Shown one piece after another: positions 17,530-26,909 of a DNA stretch of 64,000 bases; within the stretch, counting starts at the first letter, position 1, and every line of letters starts with the position of its first letter. Below the pieces are notes generated by a model. That model was given only the letters and a program-made list of their open reading frames with translations, was not told where the DNA came from and did not search any database. Position numbers and translations under genes: made by a program. The DNA is from Seleniivibrio woodruffii (GTDB taxonomy: Bacteria > Chrysiogenota > Deferribacteres > Deferribacterales > Geovibrionaceae), in the NCBI RefSeq assembly GCF_029267515.1, contig NZ_JAJUIS010000008.1, positions 80,663 to 144,662 of the forward strand, read 5' to 3'.

Positions 17530-18012
17530 CTATTCTTCCCTGATGTAAGTTCCGCTTTTGCCGCCAGTTTTTTTCATCACTCTTATCCCGCCGATGAGCA
17601 TGTCCTTGTCGACGGCTTTGCACATGTCATAAACAGTGAGTGCGGCAACGGAAACACCTGTCAGCGCCTCCATCTCAACACCTGTCTTACCTGCCATCTT
17701 AACCACAACCTGAATATCAACCTGCGATTTCTCCCTGTCCGGTTCGAAATACACATCAACCTTAGTGATGAAAAGCGGGTGACACATTGGGATAAGGTCG
17801 GAAGTGCGCTTAACGCCCATAACGGCGGCAACCCTTGCGACCTCGAAAACGTTTCTGCCCTTCGCCATCTCGCCCTTGATGAGCATATCCATGGTGGCGG
17901 GTTTCATCTTTATGTATCCTGCGGCAACTGCTTCCCGCACGGTCTCATTCTTATCGGTGACATCCACCATGCGGCTTCTGCCCTCTTCATCGAAATGAGT
18001 CAGTTCTTCCAT
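17530..18012 (-). CDS. moaC: cyclic pyranopterin monophosphate synthase
   Basis: MoaC closes the pyranopterin ring in molybdenum cofactor synthesis, the cofactor that NapA needs. The ATG at 18012 with a GGGGGAG ribosome-binding site gives 160 residues, the usual size. An upstream in-frame ATG at 18078 would lie inside the preceding gene. Conserved segments are MVDVTDK, IPMCHPL (active site region), GVEMEALTGV, YDMCKA and the terminal GGKSG. The 3' end of this gene is duplicated further downstream. Confidence 0.96.
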   Translation of the reverse strand: MEELTHFDEEGRSRMVDVTDKNETVREAVAAGYIKMKPATMDMLIKGEMAKGRNVFEVARVAAVMGVKRTSDLIPMCHPLFITKVDVYFEPDREKSQVDIQVVVKMAGKTGVEMEALTGVSVAALTVYDMCKAVDKDMLIGGIRVMKKTGGKSGTYIREE

Positions 18013-18025
18013 CTTTCTCCCCCAA

Positions 18026-18766
18026 TTATCTCGGATATTCGGCAAACATATCGGCAAGTTTCCTTGTGGAGCGGACAACAGTCCACAGAGACATTTTTCC
18101 CTCTTTTATCTCCGCAAGCTCCTTTGCTGTCGGGCGCATCACAAGGTCGGCGTAAACCGCCTCACCTGCAACTTTTCCTCCGATTCCGAACGACGGTACC
18201 ATGATTGTCAGCTTATATTCAGCCGCCTCATGCACCAGCATCTTGCGGAAAAGAAGACTGAGAAGTTCCCTCATGTTCTTTGCCAGCGGGTTATTTTTAA
18301 GCGAAGGTATCTCCTTGCCGTCCCCGTCTATCCCTGAATATTTCAGAACCGCCTCCGTGGGGCTTTTTGAAACAACCAGTTTGAGTTCGGGAAAAACCTT
18401 CTCTTTATCCGCAAAATCCGATTTTTTTACTGTTGAATTGAATTTATTAAGCACACGACTGATCTCGTCACCCGTTTTGTCTTTCTTTTCCGGTTCTTTC
18501 GGTTTCACTTTCGACGTTCGAACTCCGGACGCCTTTACATATCCGGCTCCACCGTCCAGCAGCCTGATTTTCAGCCAGCCGCTGCGCGAAGACAGCACCT
18601 CAACGGATGAACCGCGCCCCAAAAGCCCCACCACCTCCGATTTTGAAGACGGTTTCGCATAGATATTAACTCTGGACGCCGTTACACTGCCATAGGTGAC
18701 CTTTGCCTCAGCCCACCCGCAGAAAAACACAAAAAGCAGAGTCAGAATCAGTGTTTTTTTAAACAT
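18026..18766 (-). CDS. exported protein with bacterial SH3 domain
   Basis: The 246-residue protein has a Sec signal peptide (about 1-21) followed by an SH3b domain (about 25-85; motifs ASRVNIYAKPSSKSEVVG and WLKIRLLDGGAGYV). A lysine-rich linker and a C-terminal domain of unknown type (about 110-246) complete it. SH3b domains usually bind cell-wall peptides, so a periplasmic envelope role is likely. Its start overlaps the end of ychF by 8 bp and it lies 13 bp before moaC. Confidence 0.8.
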   Translation of the reverse strand: MFKKTLILTLLFVFFCGWAEAKVTYGSVTASRVNIYAKPSSKSEVVGLLGRGSSVEVLSSRSGWLKIRLLDGGAGYVKASGVRTSKVKPKEPEKKDKTGDEISRVLNKFNSTVKKSDFADKEKVFPELKLVVSKSPTEAVLKYSGIDGDGKEIPSLKNNPLAKNMRELLSLLFRKMLVHEAAEYKLTIMVPSFGIGGKVAGEAVYADLVMRPTAKELAEIKEGKMSLWTVVRSTRKLADMFAEYPR

Positions 18767-19853
18767 TAAACCTGAAATAGATTATGTCCCCGTCCTGAAC
18801 GACGTATTCCTTGCCTTCAAGACGCATTTTGCCCATTTCTTTGGCTTTCGCCAGAGAATTAAACTCCTTGAAGTCATTATACCCCGTAACCTCCGCACGG
18901 ATAAAGCCTCTTTCAATATCACTGTGAATTTTTCCGGCGGCTTTCTGCGCTGTGGTTCCGCGCGTTATTGTCCATGCGCGGACCTCTTTTTCGCCCGCTG
19001 TGAAAAAAGTTATGAGGTCTAGCAGCTTATATCCCTGCTCAGTCATTTCTGATAGTCCTGAGCGGGTCAGTCCGAGGCTGTCCAGAAACTCTTTCGCCTC
19101 GTCCTCGTCCAGTTCGGAAATCTCCTGTTCTATCTTCCCGCAGATGCGCACGCACACTGCGTTCTCTTTTGCAGCGATACTGCGAACCCTTGCTGCATAT
19201 TCGTTATCTTCGAGGATGTTCTCCTCGTCAACGTTCATAACGTACATAACGGGCTTTGCCGTGATGAACGAATACTCGCTAAGTTCCGCAACGTGGTCTT
19301 TGTAGCCATCTATGTTTCTTATGAGGGTGCCTTTTGCAACCTCCGCCTGAAGCACTTTCAATGCCTCAAGTTTTTTAAGGAGGTCTTTGTCGCCTCCCTT
19401 GCTCGCTTTCTGGGTTCTCTCAACTGCGCGGTCGATTATCTCCATGTCGCTTAAAAGCAGTTCTGTGTTGATGATGTCTATGTCGCGTTCCGGATCAACT
19501 CCGCCCTCTACGTGGGTTATATCCGTGTTGTCGAAACAGCGCACGACGTGAGCAACAGCATCCACCTGACGGATGTTTGTGAGAAACTGGTTGCCAAGCC
19601 CCTCGCCTTTGCTTGCACCTTTGACAAGTCCGGCGATGTCCACAAACTCCACAGTGGTTCTGACTATTGATTTCGGCTTGATGAACTGTATGATGTAGTC
19701 CTGTCTCTCGTCCATGACAGGCACGATACCCTTGTTGGGGTCGATGGTGCAGAAGGGGTAGTTTGCGCTTTCCGCTCCCGCTTTCGTAAGTGCGTTAAAG
19801 ATGGTGGATTTGCCGACGTTGGGCAGTCCCACTATTCCGCAGTTGAATCCCAT
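18759..19853 (-). CDS. ychF: redox- and ribosome-associated GTPase/ATPase YchF (Obg family)
   Basis: The 364-residue protein starts with the nucleotide loop GLPNVGKSTIFNAL and contains DIAGLVKGASKGEGLGNQFL (switch region). A coiled-coil insert (about 130-200) and a C-terminal TGS domain ending in GDIIYFRFNV follow. Length and domain order are standard for YchF/OLA1, which prefers ATP. It follows pth, as in many bacteria, but an intrinsic terminator separates the two here. Confidence 0.96.
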   Translation of the reverse strand: MGFNCGIVGLPNVGKSTIFNALTKAGAESANYPFCTIDPNKGIVPVMDERQDYIIQFIKPKSIVRTTVEFVDIAGLVKGASKGEGLGNQFLTNIRQVDAVAHVVRCFDNTDITHVEGGVDPERDIDIINTELLLSDMEIIDRAVERTQKASKGGDKDLLKKLEALKVLQAEVAKGTLIRNIDGYKDHVAELSEYSFITAKPVMYVMNVDEENILEDNEYAARVRSIAAKENAVCVRICGKIEQEISELDEDEAKEFLDSLGLTRSGLSEMTEQGYKLLDLITFFTAGEKEVRAWTITRGTTAQKAAGKIHSDIERGFIRAEVTGYNDFKEFNSLAKAKEMGKMRLEGKEYVVQDGDIIYFRFNV

Positions 19854-19918
19854 TTAAAACTCCGATTATAAAATAAAGGTCTCCCTTTAATATAGGAGAC
19901 CCTGTTTCACTGTAAAAC

Positions 19919-19947
19919 AAAAAAGGCAGACACGCAAGTGTCCGCCT
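19919..19947 (-). terminator. intrinsic terminator downstream of pth
   Basis: On the minus strand a 10-bp stem (19938-19947 with 19924-19933, one G-U pair) and a TTGC loop are followed by six T. A second hairpin GGTCTCC/GGAGACC at 19878-19901 lies between it and ychF. Confidence 0.85.
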
Positions 19948-19955
19948 CTATTTTT

Positions 19956-20516
19956 TTACACGCTTCTGTTGTTGTAAGCGTTCATAGCCTTTAAAAGCCC
20001 GTCCTGCGCAATGGAAATCAGCGCTTTTACGCTGTTGTACATAAGCTCGCGCAGTTTTTCAGTCTCTTCCGGTGTAAAGCTGCCCAGAACATGACCTACG
20101 GTCTCTTTTCTTCTGTCTTTTCCGATACCCAGTTTCAGCCTGATGAAATCATCGGTGCCCATCATCTGTATGATGGATTTTATGCCGTTGTGCCCGCCGG
20201 AGCTTCCGCCCCTGCGTATCTTCATTTTGCCGAACTCCATGTCCAGATCGTCGTGAACAACCACGATATCCTGAACAGGTATCTTGTAAAACGCGCTGAA
20301 CGGCTGAACACATTCGCCGCTCAGATTCATATATGTCTGGGGTTTCAGCACATAGTGCTTTGCTCCGTTTATGAAAACTTCTGCATAAAGCCCCTTAAAT
20401 CCTTCTCTGTAGCTGCCGCCGTATTCGCTCACAAGAGCGTCCGCCGCCATAAAACCAAGGTTGTGACGGGTACGGTCATATTTTTCGCCCGGATTGCCCA
20501 GTCCGACAATCAGCAC
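19956..20516 (-). CDS. pth: peptidyl-tRNA hydrolase
   Basis: Pth frees stalled peptidyl-tRNAs. The 186-residue protein has GLGNPGEKYDRTRHNLGF with the catalytic histidine (about 20), the YMNLSG motif, HDDLD (about 93-97) and the GGSSGGHNGIKSI segment. It starts on the base after the prs stop. Full length. Confidence 0.97.
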   Translation of the reverse strand: MLIVGLGNPGEKYDRTRHNLGFMAADALVSEYGGSYREGFKGLYAEVFINGAKHYVLKPQTYMNLSGECVQPFSAFYKIPVQDIVVVHDDLDMEFGKMKIRRGGSSGGHNGIKSIIQMMGTDDFIRLKLGIGKDRRKETVGHVLGSFTPEETEKLRELMYNSVKALISIAQDGLLKAMNAYNNRSV

Positions 20517-21467
20517 TTATACCTGACCTTTGGCAAACAGGGAGCTGATGGATTCTTTCTGCCATATTCTTGTTATTGCCTCCGCAAAAAGCCCTGCGAT
20601 GGAAAGAACTTCTATCTTGCTGACAGCCTTCTCTTTCGCGAAGGGTACGGAATCCGTTACCAGCACTTTTTCGAGAGGCGAATTGATTATCCTCTCGATG
20701 GCAGGTCCGGAAAGGATGCCGTGGGGCGCCGCGGCTATAACAGATTTAGCGCCGTGGTCTATACATGCCTGAGCAGCCTGAGTCAGCGTGCCGGCAGTAT
20801 CTATCATGTCGTCAACTATTATTACTTTTTTACCTTTAACGTCGCCGATAACGTTCATAGCCTGTGCAACGTTGGCTTTCTCACGGCGTTTATCCACAAT
20901 GGCAAGCCCTGTTTCAAGAATCTTGCTGTATGCTCTTGCTCTTGCAACACCGCCTGCGTCGGGAGATACCACAATATAGTCCTCGCCGAGCATCTTATTA
21001 GCCACGAAATATTTTTCGAAAACAGGGGAGGAGTAGAGGTTATCCACGGGTATATCGAAAAAGCCCTGAATCTGTCCTGCGTGGAGGTTCATTGTAACAA
21101 CCCTGTCGATACCGGATTTCGTAAGCAGGTTAGCTATAAGTTTTGCTGTAATCGGCACGCGGGGTTCGCTCGTTCTATCCTGTCTGGCATAGCCGAAATA
21201 GGGCATGATAGCCGTTACGCTGTTCGCTGATGCGCGTTTGAGGGCATCCACCATTATCATAAGCTCAATCAGGTTCTCCTCTGCAGGTTTGCAGGTAGAC
21301 TGGATAACGAATACGTCACGTCCGCGGACGCTCTCGTTAATTCTGACGAATATTTCGCCGTCGCTGAATTTGCGGATATCCGCATCGCCCAGTCTCATTC
21401 CCAGCTTGGAAACGATTTCCTGTGCCAGAGGACGGTTTGACGTCCCTGAAAAAACAAGATAGTCCAT
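20517..21467 (-). CDS. prs: ribose-phosphate pyrophosphokinase
   Basis: Prs makes PRPP from ribose 5-phosphate and ATP for nucleotide, histidine and NAD synthesis. The 316-residue protein contains the ATP-binding flexible loop, DLHAGQIQGFFDIPVDNL, and the PRPP-binding loop IIVDDMIDTAGT. It is coupled to pth behind it and ispE before it. In many bacteria rplY lies between prs and pth, but it is absent here. Confidence 0.97.
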   Translation of the reverse strand: MDYLVFSGTSNRPLAQEIVSKLGMRLGDADIRKFSDGEIFVRINESVRGRDVFVIQSTCKPAEENLIELMIMVDALKRASANSVTAIMPYFGYARQDRTSEPRVPITAKLIANLLTKSGIDRVVTMNLHAGQIQGFFDIPVDNLYSSPVFEKYFVANKMLGEDYIVVSPDAGGVARARAYSKILETGLAIVDKRREKANVAQAMNVIGDVKGKKVIIVDDMIDTAGTLTQAAQACIDHGAKSVIAAAPHGILSGPAIERIINSPLEKVLVTDSVPFAKEKAVSKIEVLSIAGLFAEAITRIWQKESISSLFAKGQV

Positions 21468-21485
21468 GTTGTGTACTCCTGAAAT

Positions 21486-22328
21486 TTATATCAATTTGGT
21501 TAAAAAACATTTCCAGCCGGGGTTGTCTCCGGCGATATTTCTTTCTGCGGCAAGAGCGCGTTCGAAATCACGGAACAGACCGAAAACCGTTGCGCCGCTT
21601 CCGCTCATAAGTGCAAAATCAGCGCCGGCGCCTGTCAGAGCGTTCTTCGCTTTTGCAACAGCCGGATAAAAAGGCAGAACCGCAGGTTCAAGCCCGTTGA
21701 AAAGGATGTCGCCGTACTGCTCAAATTTAACTATGTGCGGGATTCTATTCAGTTCCGACCTGTCCGTCAACTGCAAATTGCCCGATGAGAAAACTTGACC
21801 TGTTGACACATGAACCGAAGGGTTTACCAACAGCACAAAAGCCTGCGGCAGAAATCCGTAAGGAGTGAGTATCTCCCCCCTGCCTCTGCCGATCATTGGT
21901 CTGTCGTAAAGGAAAAATGCAGTGTCAGAACCAACGCGCGCCATGATATCCGTCTGGGCGGAAAGCGGCATCTGTAACCGTTTAATTTTCAGAACTGCTT
22001 TAAGGTATGCAGCGGCGTTTGAACTTCCTCCGCCAAGCCCTCCGCCGTCGGGTATGCGTTTTATTATGTCAACCCTGTGGCGGCAGTCAATATTATAATA
22101 TTTTACGAGTATGTCTCTGACTTTACTGATTATATTGCGTTCATCCGTTGGGATGTCGGGATTGTCGCAGGTTATTGAAAAACTGTCCGCATCTGAAACT
22201 GTTATCGTATCGAAGATGCCAATTGGTGCAAAAAGCGTATAAAGTTCGTGGAAACCGTCGTCTCTTTTGCCGAGGATATGCAGAAAGATGTTTATCTTCC
22301 CGCAGCTTTCAACGGTCACACTGTTCAT
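21486..22328 (-). CDS. ispE: 4-diphosphocytidyl-2-C-methyl-D-erythritol kinase
   Basis: IspE is the kinase of the MEP isoprenoid pathway. The 280-residue GHMP kinase has the N-terminal GKINIFLHILGKRDDGFHEL segment, the ATP loop PDGGGLGGGSSNAA (about 92-105) and MSGSGATVFGLF near 239-250. Its start overlaps the lolB-like gene by 4 bp. Confidence 0.96.
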   Translation of the reverse strand: MNSVTVESCGKINIFLHILGKRDDGFHELYTLFAPIGIFDTITVSDADSFSITCDNPDIPTDERNIISKVRDILVKYYNIDCRHRVDIIKRIPDGGGLGGGSSNAAAYLKAVLKIKRLQMPLSAQTDIMARVGSDTAFFLYDRPMIGRGRGEILTPYGFLPQAFVLLVNPSVHVSTGQVFSSGNLQLTDRSELNRIPHIVKFEQYGDILFNGLEPAVLPFYPAVAKAKNALTGAGADFALMSGSGATVFGLFRDFERALAAERNIAGDNPGWKCFLTKLI

Positions 22329-22927
22329 TGCAGCCTTATAAAAACGGACTGTTTCGGAGTGACGTATTCCAGATCCTCCGCATGTCCGCCGTTATATCTG
22401 TAGGTATAGGTACCTTCCGGTGTTTTGATGGTTCTGATGAGGTAATCGTCTCCGGCGGTTATCTCGACTTTGTCCTTTGTGAGGAAATAATCGCCGTCTT
22501 TAAGTGATATGTTAAATGAATCGTCAACGTTCATATACGGATAGCGGATCAGCTCAACCATACTCTCAAGGTTTTTCTGCTTCATTATGTACTGAGCGAG
22601 CAGACTCACATCGCCTGTGCCGTCAACAGCAGCTATTTTGCCGTCTCTGTAATCGACTTTTGCAAGTGTTATTCCGAGTGGACCAAGTATAGTCAGCGTA
22701 AAATCGTTGTTGCACTTTTTGTCCAGATACCCTTTAAGGCGGATATCCTGCTCTTTGTAAAGATAGCGCACGACAACCTTACCTTTATATTCGCAGACAA
22801 CCCTGTTGGCGTCCTGTATTCTGCTGATTGCGTCTTCAGGGATATCGCTGACCACCGGTCTGACAGTACAGGCAGCGGTTAAGACGACCAATGCGAAAAA
22901 AAGGCTAATCTTCTTTAATGATATCAT
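22325..22927 (-). CDS. outer-membrane lipoprotein, probable LolB homologue
   Basis: The 200-residue protein has a lipoprotein signal with lipobox LTAAC (cysteine at residue 20). The mature part is predicted mostly beta, with a VRYLYKEQDIRLKGYLDKK strand pair. Sequence alone only weakly suggests LolB, the outer-membrane lipoprotein acceptor. Gene order strengthens it: lolB-ispE-prs-pth-ychF is the conserved order in enteric bacteria and is reproduced here. It overlaps the TPR gene before it by 23 bp and ispE after it by 4. Confidence 0.7.
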   Translation of the reverse strand: MISLKKISLFFALVVLTAACTVRPVVSDIPEDAISRIQDANRVVCEYKGKVVVRYLYKEQDIRLKGYLDKKCNNDFTLTILGPLGITLAKVDYRDGKIAAVDGTGDVSLLAQYIMKQKNLESMVELIRYPYMNVDDSFNISLKDGDYFLTKDKVEITAGDDYLIRTIKTPEGTYTYRYNGGHAEDLEYVTPKQSVFIRLQ

Positions 22928-24497
22928 CTATGCTTTTCTTAATACCGAGTTTTTTCATTATCGCCTTCATATGCGCCGTTATCTCCGGTTCGTCGGGAGC
23001 TTTTTTAACTGCACGCTTCTGGTATACGAAAGCGTCCTTGTATTTCCCCTGTTTGTAGAGTATCCAGCCGAGGCTGTCCAGGTATGCAGCCTCTTCCGGG
23101 CGCTTGTCCAGTGCTTTTCGGATAAGTCTTTCGCCCTCTTTGAGATTAACTCCCATTTCGGCATACATATATCCGAGAAAGTTCAGGAACGACTCATTGT
23201 CGGGGTGATGTTTCAGCCCCTGTTTTATCAGCTCAACAGCCTTGTCCCTCTGTTTCTGTTCGTCGTAGAGCACAGCAAGGTCAAGCCTGAGTTTTATATC
23301 CTTGTCATTTTCTCTAAGTGCGTTTATAAGAACGTTCTCTGCGGAAATGTAGTCCTCTTTCTGAATGTACGCTTCCGCGGTTATGCGGTAGAAATCCACA
23401 TCCTTATATATTTTATCGATATCTGCGAGCACTTTTATTGCTCTTTCCGGCTCTTTGTCGCGGATATAAATCACAGCGAGGCGTTTTCTTGCGTCAGCAA
23501 AATCAGGACGTCTCACAAGCAGAGCGTTGTATGCTGCCTCCGCTTCCGTGTCCATCCTTGCCGCCTCCGCCATAAGCGCCATGGAGTATCCGGTCTGGAT
23601 GTCGTTGTCTATTTCAAATGCACGTCTGAAATAATCGTAAGCCCTGTCGTATTTTCCGGCATTATAGCTGAGCGAGCCGAGCTGTTTCAGCACATACAGC
23701 TTTTCGTTTCCCTGTAAATTTTCCAGTATGCTTTCATAAAGCGGGTATGCGTCAACCTCTTTCCCCTGCTTTTTCAGAATTTCAGCAAGTCGAAACTGGG
23801 CGATTATATTACCGGGGTTGGTCTGTATTACCATTTTAAGATATTTGACAGCGTTTGCAGTGTCGTTAAGCCCAAGATAATAGTCCGCAAGACGGGATGC
23901 GGCAAAAAAGTTTCCGTCAATATCTGCCGCGGTGTGATAGTCCGCCAGAGCCTCTTTGTCAAGCCCCAGCATCGCGTACATTTTAGCTCTGCCTACATAG
24001 TATTCGGATTTCTTTTCTTTGGAGATAAGCTGATTATAAGCACTTATAGCACTGTTGAAGTCACGCATCTCTTCGTATGCGTCGGCAAGGGATTCAACAT
24101 ATTTGCTGTCGTTTGAAAGCTCGTAGGCCTTCTTATACATCTCCACAGCCTTAGGCATGTTCTCCCTGTTCATACGGTAGATGTCACCCATAAGCCCAAC
24201 AAGCTCAACGGAATCGGGATTATGTCTAAGCCCTTTCTCAACGGTGAGCTTAACAGCCTGCAGGTCGTTCAGCTTTATATAGGTTTGTGCAAGTTTCAGG
24301 TAGACGTAGGCGCTGTCCGTATTCTCAAGCATCTGCTCGTAAAGATCGGCAGCCTCTTCGTAACGACCCTCGTTATCATACAGCGAGGCGCGCATGTAAA
24401 GCGAATCCAGTGAATAGTCCGCAGTGCTTGTGTCTGCCGAGGATATTATACTCGTCAGAAAAAGCCCCGCCAGTATGATAATGAGTTTATTTCGCAT
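22905..24497 (-). CDS. exported tetratricopeptide-repeat protein
   Basis: The 530-residue protein has a signal peptide (about 1-21) and then TPR repeats nearly end to end (about 28-505), with typical A..Y motifs such as GRYEEAADLYEQML and GKYDRAYDYFRRAF. It is probably a periplasmic scaffold. It lies between accC and the lolB-like gene, whose start it overlaps. A similar TPR-LolB pairing is seen in other genomes, so a part in outer-membrane lipoprotein handling is possible (inference). Confidence 0.85.
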   Translation of the reverse strand: MRNKLIIILAGLFLTSIISSADTSTADYSLDSLYMRASLYDNEGRYEEAADLYEQMLENTDSAYVYLKLAQTYIKLNDLQAVKLTVEKGLRHNPDSVELVGLMGDIYRMNRENMPKAVEMYKKAYELSNDSKYVESLADAYEEMRDFNSAISAYNQLISKEKKSEYYVGRAKMYAMLGLDKEALADYHTAADIDGNFFAASRLADYYLGLNDTANAVKYLKMVIQTNPGNIIAQFRLAEILKKQGKEVDAYPLYESILENLQGNEKLYVLKQLGSLSYNAGKYDRAYDYFRRAFEIDNDIQTGYSMALMAEAARMDTEAEAAYNALLVRRPDFADARKRLAVIYIRDKEPERAIKVLADIDKIYKDVDFYRITAEAYIQKEDYISAENVLINALRENDKDIKLRLDLAVLYDEQKQRDKAVELIKQGLKHHPDNESFLNFLGYMYAEMGVNLKEGERLIRKALDKRPEEAAYLDSLGWILYKQGKYKDAFVYQKRAVKKAPDEPEITAHMKAIMKKLGIKKSIDDIIKED

Positions 24498-25831
24498 TAA
24501 AAGTACCTTTCGATGAATGCCGTGCTTATTTCGCCTTTTATGAAAGCGTGATGATCGAGTATGCGTTTATGAAGAGGTATGGTGGTTTTGATACCCTCCA
24601 CAACAAACTCGTCCAGCGCTCTTTTCATTCTGGCTATAGCCATCTCCCGGTTTTTTCCGAAAACGATAAGTTTTGCTATCATACTGTCGTAATACGGAAG
24701 AACTGTATAGCCATCGTAACATGCGGAATCCACTCTTGTTCCGAAACCGCCTGGCGTGTTATACCCCGAAATGGTGCCGGGGCAGGGACGGAACGTCTCC
24801 GGATCCTCCGCATTTATCCTGCATTCTATGGCATGACCAACAATCCTGATATCTTCCTGTTTAAGCTCAAGGGGTTCGCCTGCGGCGATTCTGAGCTGGA
24901 GCTGAAGAAGGTCGATATTGGTCATCATCTCCGTAACCGGGTGTTCCACCTGAATACGGGTGTTCATCTCCATAAAATAGAAGTTTTCATATTTATCCAC
25001 AAGGTATTCTATTGTTCCGGCGTTCTCATATTGAAGAGCCTGAACGGCCTGAACAGAGGTGTCGCCCATTTTTTTCCTTGTTGCCTGGCTGATTCCGGTG
25101 CTGGGAGCTTCTTCAAGAAGTTTCTGGTGGCGGCGCTGTATGGAACATTCTCTTTCAAAGAAGTGAAGTCCCTTGCCCTTTCCGTCACCGAAAACCTGAA
25201 TCTCAACGTGTCTGGGTTCCTCGATGAATTTCTCGATGTAAACCTCATCGGAACCGAACGCGTTTGCGCCCTCAGCTCTTGCCATTTCAAAAGCGTTGAG
25301 GAAGCTCATTTCGTTATGAGCAACGCGCATACCTTTTCCGCCTCCGCCTGCCGCAGCTTTGATTATGACGGGAAAGCCTATCTGCTTCGCAATTTCGAGC
25401 CCCTCTTTAACGTCTGCAACAGAGCCGTCACTGCCGGGTACAACAGGCACGCCGAATTTCTTCATGGCGTCCTTAGCGGCCGATTTGTTTCCCATCATGC
25501 CGATATGCTTTGAGCTGGGACCTATGAACTTGAACCCGCTCTCCTCGCAGATAGCGGCGAAGTCTTCGTTCTCGGCAAGAAAGCCGTATCCGGGGTGGAT
25601 GGCGTCCGCATCGGCTATCTCGGCAGCAGCCATAATGCTCTTAACGTTCAGGTAGCTTGCTCTGGACTGAGCCGGTCCTATGCACACCGCCTCGTCCGCC
25701 ATGGCAACATGGAGGCTGTCGCGGTCAACGTCAGAGTAGACAGCTACCGTTTTGACATTCAGTTCCCTGCACGCTCTGATTATTCTGAGGGCTATTTCGC
25801 CCCTGTTTGCTATCAGTACTTTATTGAACAT
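24497..25831 (-). CDS. accC: biotin carboxylase subunit of acetyl-CoA carboxylase
   Basis: AccC carboxylates the biotin of AccB with bicarbonate and ATP. The 444-residue protein shows the N-terminal [25 protein letters not shown], the glycine-rich ATP loop [12 protein letters not shown] (about 158-169), the [12 protein letters not shown] active site and [13 protein letters not shown]. Full length. accB lies 9 bp upstream. Confidence 0.97.
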   Translation of the reverse strand: MFNKVLIANRGEIALRIIRACRELNVKTVAVYSDVDRDSLHVAMADEAVCIGPAQSRASYLNVKSIMAAAEIADADAIHPGYGFLAENEDFAAICEESGFKFIGPSSKHIGMMGNKSAAKDAMKKFGVPVVPGSDGSVADVKEGLEIAKQIGFPVIIKAAAGGGGKGMRVAHNEMSFLNAFEMARAEGANAFGSDEVYIEKFIEEPRHVEIQVFGDGKGKGLHFFERECSIQRRHQKLLEEAPSTGISQATRKKMGDTSVQAVQALQYENAGTIEYLVDKYENFYFMEMNTRIQVEHPVTEMMTNIDLLQLQLRIAAGEPLELKQEDIRIVGHAIECRINAEDPETFRPCPGTISGYNTPGGFGTRVDSACYDGYTVLPYYDSMIAKLIVFGKNREMAIARMKRALDEFVVEGIKTTIPLHKRILDHHAFIKGEISTAFIERYF

Positions 25832-25840
25832 GGCACGCCC

Positions 25841-26314
25841 TTATATGGGTTCGACTATGAATATCGTCTCTCCGTATTCTACGGGTTTTCCGTTCATACC
25901 GACTCTTTTTTTGATAACGCAGTCAAATTCAGCTTCAATCTCGTTCATGATTTTCATGGCTTCAATGATGCAGAGTGTCTGTCCGGCTTTTACAGTGTCG
26001 CCTTCAGAAACGAATGCGGCGGCGCCGGGAGACGGAGCTTCATAAAAAGTTCCGACGATAGGCGATTTAATCTCCGTGCCGGAAACAGCAGGTGCTGCAG
26101 GTGCTGCGGCAGCGGGAGCTGCGGCAACAGCAGGGGCGGGTGCCGCCATCTGCATGGGGGCAGCGTACTGCATCTGAGGTGCTGCCTGAATTATCTGGGG
26201 AGCATCGCTGTTTTTGGATATGTAAATGCTCTCATTCTCGTTTTCATACTCAAATTCTTTGATGTCTGATTTTTCAATAAATCTGATCAGTTCTTTGATC
26301 TCTTTGATGTCCAT
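25841..26314 (-). CDS. accB: biotin carboxyl carrier protein
   Basis: The 157-residue protein has an N-terminal dimerisation region, an Ala/Pro-rich linker (about 42-75) and a C-terminal biotinyl domain. The biotinylated lysine is in EAMKIMNE (about 120). It is directly upstream of accC and downstream of efp, a common arrangement. Confidence 0.97.
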   Translation of the reverse strand: MDIKEIKELIRFIEKSDIKEFEYENENESIYISKNSDAPQIIQAAPQMQYAAPMQMAAPAPAVAAAPAAAAPAAPAVSGTEIKSPIVGTFYEAPSPGAAAFVSEGDTVKAGQTLCIIEAMKIMNEIEAEFDCVIKKRVGMNGKPVEYGETIFIVEPI

Positions 26315-26326
26315 CTTCCACCCTCC

Positions 26327-26902
26327 TTATCTGGCGGTTCTGACCCGTTCCATGTATGTCTGTTCTCTCGTGTCTATTTTAAGCACGTCGCCGATGTTGA
26401 TGAACAGAGGAACGTTAACTGTTCCGCCTGTGCTGACTGTTGCGGGTTTGGAACCGCCGCTTACAGTATCGCCTTTCAGACCGGGGTCTGTTTCAACAAC
26501 TTCAAGCTCAACAAAGTTCGGCAGGTCGATGCCGATGGGCTGTCCGTTGAAAATCTGCACGCCAACGTGGATATTCTCAGGCATGAACAGTGAGTTATCG
26601 CCTACGCTGTCGGTGGGGATCTCTATCTGCTCATAGCTTTCGTTGTCCATGAAATAAAACTTTTCGCCGTCGTTGTAGAGATACTGCATCTCTTTCTCTT
26701 CAAAATCAGGCTGTTTTATCTTTTCATCCGATTTGAATGTTCTTTCGATAACCGCACCTGTGCGAAGACTTTTCACTTTTGTGCGGACGTTTGCGCCGCC
26801 TCTTCCGCATTTAATATGAAGATACTCGACAACGGCATAGGGTTCACCGTCGAGTTCAATTTTCGCTCCTCTCTTAAACTGGTTGGGAGTGATAACGCTC
26901 AT
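26327..26902 (-). CDS. efp: elongation factor P, arginine-type loop
   Basis: EF-P relieves ribosomes stalled at proline runs. The ATG at 26902 gives the standard 191 residues (MSVITPNQ). An upstream in-frame start at 27034 lies inside pepQ. All three OB-type domains are present. The loop tip reads KCGRGGAN with Arg at residue 34, where E. coli EF-P has its modified lysine. Arg-type EF-Ps are rhamnosylated by EarP in some bacteria, but no EarP gene is seen here. It lies 7 bp after pepQ and 12 bp before accB. Confidence 0.95.
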   Translation of the reverse strand: MSVITPNQFKRGAKIELDGEPYAVVEYLHIKCGRGGANVRTKVKSLRTGAVIERTFKSDEKIKQPDFEEKEMQYLYNDGEKFYFMDNESYEQIEIPTDSVGDNSLFMPENIHVGVQIFNGQPIGIDLPNFVELEVVETDPGLKGDTVSGGSKPATVSTGGTVNVPLFINIGDVLKIDTREQTYMERVRTAR

Positions 26903-26909
26903 AAACACC

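Noticed and set aside
24548..25513. 321-codon plus-strand frame opposite accC
   Set aside because: It mirrors the codon structure of accC and has no recognisable protein features.
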